NCBI GenBank assembly: GCA_011052285.1
Contig: DRJH01000100.1
Coordinates: forward strand, 1-6,647
Direction of reading: 5' to 3'
Origin: Gammaproteobacteria bacterium
GTDB taxonomy: Bacteria; Pseudomonadota; Gammaproteobacteria; Arenicellales; DRJH01
DNA length: 6,647 bases
The notes under the pieces are model-generated. The model was not told the DNA's origin. It ran no database searches and worked only from the letters and a program-made list of their open reading frames with translations. This document shows, piece after piece, positions 5,644-6,647 of the stretch (its first letter is position 1; each line of letters begins with the position of its first letter). The position numbers and the translations under genes are program-made.

Positions 5644-5970
5644 ATGGCAATTGATGGCGTAGGCTCGAAGCCAGGAACTGCTGTATCGGACCGCACCGTA
5701 ATCAGGAGCGGGAAGGGTGCAAATCAACAAGCGACAGCAACGACCACTTCACCTGCAAAACCCAACGGTGACCAGGTAAGCCTGACAGGTGCTGTACAGC
5801 AACTGCAGTCACTGGAAGCCAGCCTGGCCAGCCTACCAGCCTATGATGCTGGCAAGGTCAGAGATTTAAAAATCTCGCTGAAAAATGGCGAGTATCAAAC
5901 CAACCCCTATCGCATTGCCGATAAAATCATTGCAATGGAACAGGGCCTGGCCCCAACTTCTGCAAAATAA
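5644..5970 (+). CDS. flgM: FlgM, anti-sigma-28 factor
   Basis: FlgM binds and inhibits FliA (sigma-28) in the cytoplasm until the hook is finished, and is then exported through the flagellar channel, releasing late-gene transcription. The 108-residue protein has a polar, unstructured N-terminal half rich in T, A, G and K, and a C-terminal sigma-binding region (about 43-101). This contains DQVSLTGAVQQLQSLEASLASLP, DAGKVRDLKISLKNGEYQ and NPYRIADKIIAMEQGL, the FlgM family pattern. I chose the ATG at 5644 because AGGAGA lies 7 nt upstream and MAIDGVG is FlgM-like. The frame is open upstream to a TTG at 5569, which would add 25 residues, but that start looks less likely. It has its own FliA promoter and is followed by flgN after 29 bp. 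Confidence 0.94.
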   Translation: MAIDGVGSKPGTAVSDRTVIRSGKGANQQATATTTSPAKPNGDQVSLTGAVQQLQSLEASLASLPAYDAGKVRDLKISLKNGEYQTNPYRIADKIIAMEQGLAPTSAK

Positions 5971-5999
5971 CAGCCATCTATAATCCTGCCTGACTAGCA

Positions 6000-6383
6000 A
6001 TGTCCGTTCAAAAACCCACAACCGATCATGAACTGCAGGCGCTGTTGGCTAGCTTGCTGGAAGCACTACAGGCGGAGTACAGCGCTGCAAAAATACGGGA
6101 CACTGAACGGCTAATGACCCTCGCGACACAGAAAACCTTATTGATCGAAGCCGTAGGCAAGTTGTCTCACGACCCTGTAGCATTTTCTGACACTATTCTG
6201 TGTTTATTGAAACAGTGTCGTCAACAAAATGTAGCTAACGGCCAGATTTTACAAATCGGACTACGTAACGCACAACGATTACACAATATTCTGCAAGGTG
6301 CAGATGGTCTACCAACCGCCTATGACGGGGACGGGGAACCCACGTTCTCCCCACATGGAGGCGCTTCGTTGGCCAGAATCTAG
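6000..6383 (+). CDS. flgN: FlgN, export chaperone for hook-filament junction proteins
   Basis: FlgN is a small cytoplasmic chaperone that delivers FlgK and FlgL to the flagellar export apparatus. The 127-residue protein is largely helical and rich in L, A and Q. It has LQALLASLLEALQAEYSAAKIRD near the N-terminus, a central LATQKTLLIEAVGKLS segment and, near the C-terminus, RNAQRLHNILQG followed by a loose glycine-rich tail (YDGDG...GGASLARI) of the sort FlgN proteins carry. Its placement straight after flgM supports the call. An in-frame TGA (5991-5993) just upstream makes this ATG the first possible one. No clear Shine-Dalgarno is seen, so translation may depend on flgM upstream. FlgN diverges fast in sequence, so context carries weight. 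Confidence 0.88.
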   Translation: MSVQKPTTDHELQALLASLLEALQAEYSAAKIRDTERLMTLATQKTLLIEAVGKLSHDPVAFSDTILCLLKQCRQQNVANGQILQIGLRNAQRLHNILQGADGLPTAYDGDGEPTFSPHGGASLARI

Positions 6384-6407
6384 GCCGTAGCAAAGGGAAT
6401 ACTTTGA

Positions 6408-6435
6408 GATGACAACTATATAGGACGCAGTCATC
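6408..6435. terminator. Weak inverted repeat between convergent gene ends
   Basis: GATGAC (6408-6413) and GTCATC (6430-6435) form a 6-bp stem with a 16-nt loop in the 60-bp gap between flgN and the convergent gene to its right. A modest pyrimidine run (CGTCTTCTTT) follows on the plus strand. It may serve as a weak, possibly bidirectional terminator. The long loop and low GC make this tentative. Confidence 0.25.
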
Positions 6436-6443
6436 CGTCTTCT

Positions 6444-6647
6444 TTAAGCCATCGTAAATTTCCTGACTTTCCCGTAGAGATAGTGTGCAGCGACACTGGT
6501 TACCTCGGCCATTTTATAGCGGTTACGCATATTGCAGTTTTCACATATTTCGGGAATTGCTTTTATCTTTTCCCTCTTATTCAGTGCCTTCCTGATGCTT
6601 AGCTGATCTATGTGACCAAATATCTGCCTGTGTGAGATGTCATTGTA
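6444..6647 (-). CDS. C-terminal end of an unidentified protein with a C-x2-C motif (partial)
   Basis: A minus-strand frame is open from the right edge (base 6647) to a TAA at 6446-6444, giving the last 67 residues of a protein whose start lies outside. The tail is basic and contains IPEICENCNMRNRYKMAEV, followed by an aromatic, positively charged end (YLYGKVRKF). A C-x2-C followed by N/R/Y residues near a C-terminus is reminiscent of reduced SPASM-like tails of some radical SAM enzymes, or of a small metal-binding knuckle. This is resemblance only; I do not recognise the family. It runs convergent with flgN, so it is not in the flagellar operon. It is not the PilZ-domain flgZ that follows flgN in Pseudomonas. 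Confidence 0.5.
   Translation of the reverse strand, partial: YNDISHRQIFGHIDQLSIRKALNKREKIKAIPEICENCNMRNRYKMAEVTSVAAHYLYGKVRKFTMA

Overview
This is a flagellar gene cluster from a gammaproteobacterium, with the chemotaxis gene cheR embedded in it. The gene order resembles the early flagellar block of Pseudomonas and Vibrio relatives: flgB-C-D-E-F with cheR upstream on one strand, and flgA-flgM-flgN on the other. The promoters also fit that lineage, with sigma-54 (RpoN) sites before flgA and flgB and a sigma-28 (FliA) site before flgM. I cannot name a genus. Protein motifs and promoter placement support the class-level call only.

Minus strand, right to left: cheR (4255-3407) encodes the chemoreceptor methyltransferase. 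Two tandem hairpins and a 335-bp gap containing a strong sigma-54 promoter follow it. Next comes the tightly packed run flgB (GTG start), flgC, flgD, flgE and the first 42 codons of flgF, which leaves the window at base 1. These genes encode proximal rod, hook cap, hook and rod parts.

Plus strand: after a 406-bp divergent intergenic region come flgA (periplasmic P-ring chaperone), a possible 35-codon small ORF, a near-consensus sigma-28 promoter, flgM (anti-sigma-28) and flgN (export chaperone for the hook-filament junction proteins). The 406-bp region holds a 71-bp imperfect palindrome and a sigma-54 promoter. At the right edge is the 3' end of an unidentified convergent minus-strand gene with a C-x2-C motif.

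The window shows the logic of the flagellar hierarchy. RpoN would switch on flgA and the rod/hook operon. Completion of the hook would let FlgM be exported, freeing FliA, and FliA would then transcribe flgM-flgN itself. The main departures from the textbook Pseudomonas/Vibrio layout are the absence of cheV between flgA and cheR, the long palindrome in that place, the small ORF after flgA, and the unrelated gene after flgN where pseudomonads have a PilZ-domain gene (flgZ). I see no evidence of a wholly new system. The novel leads are modest and local.
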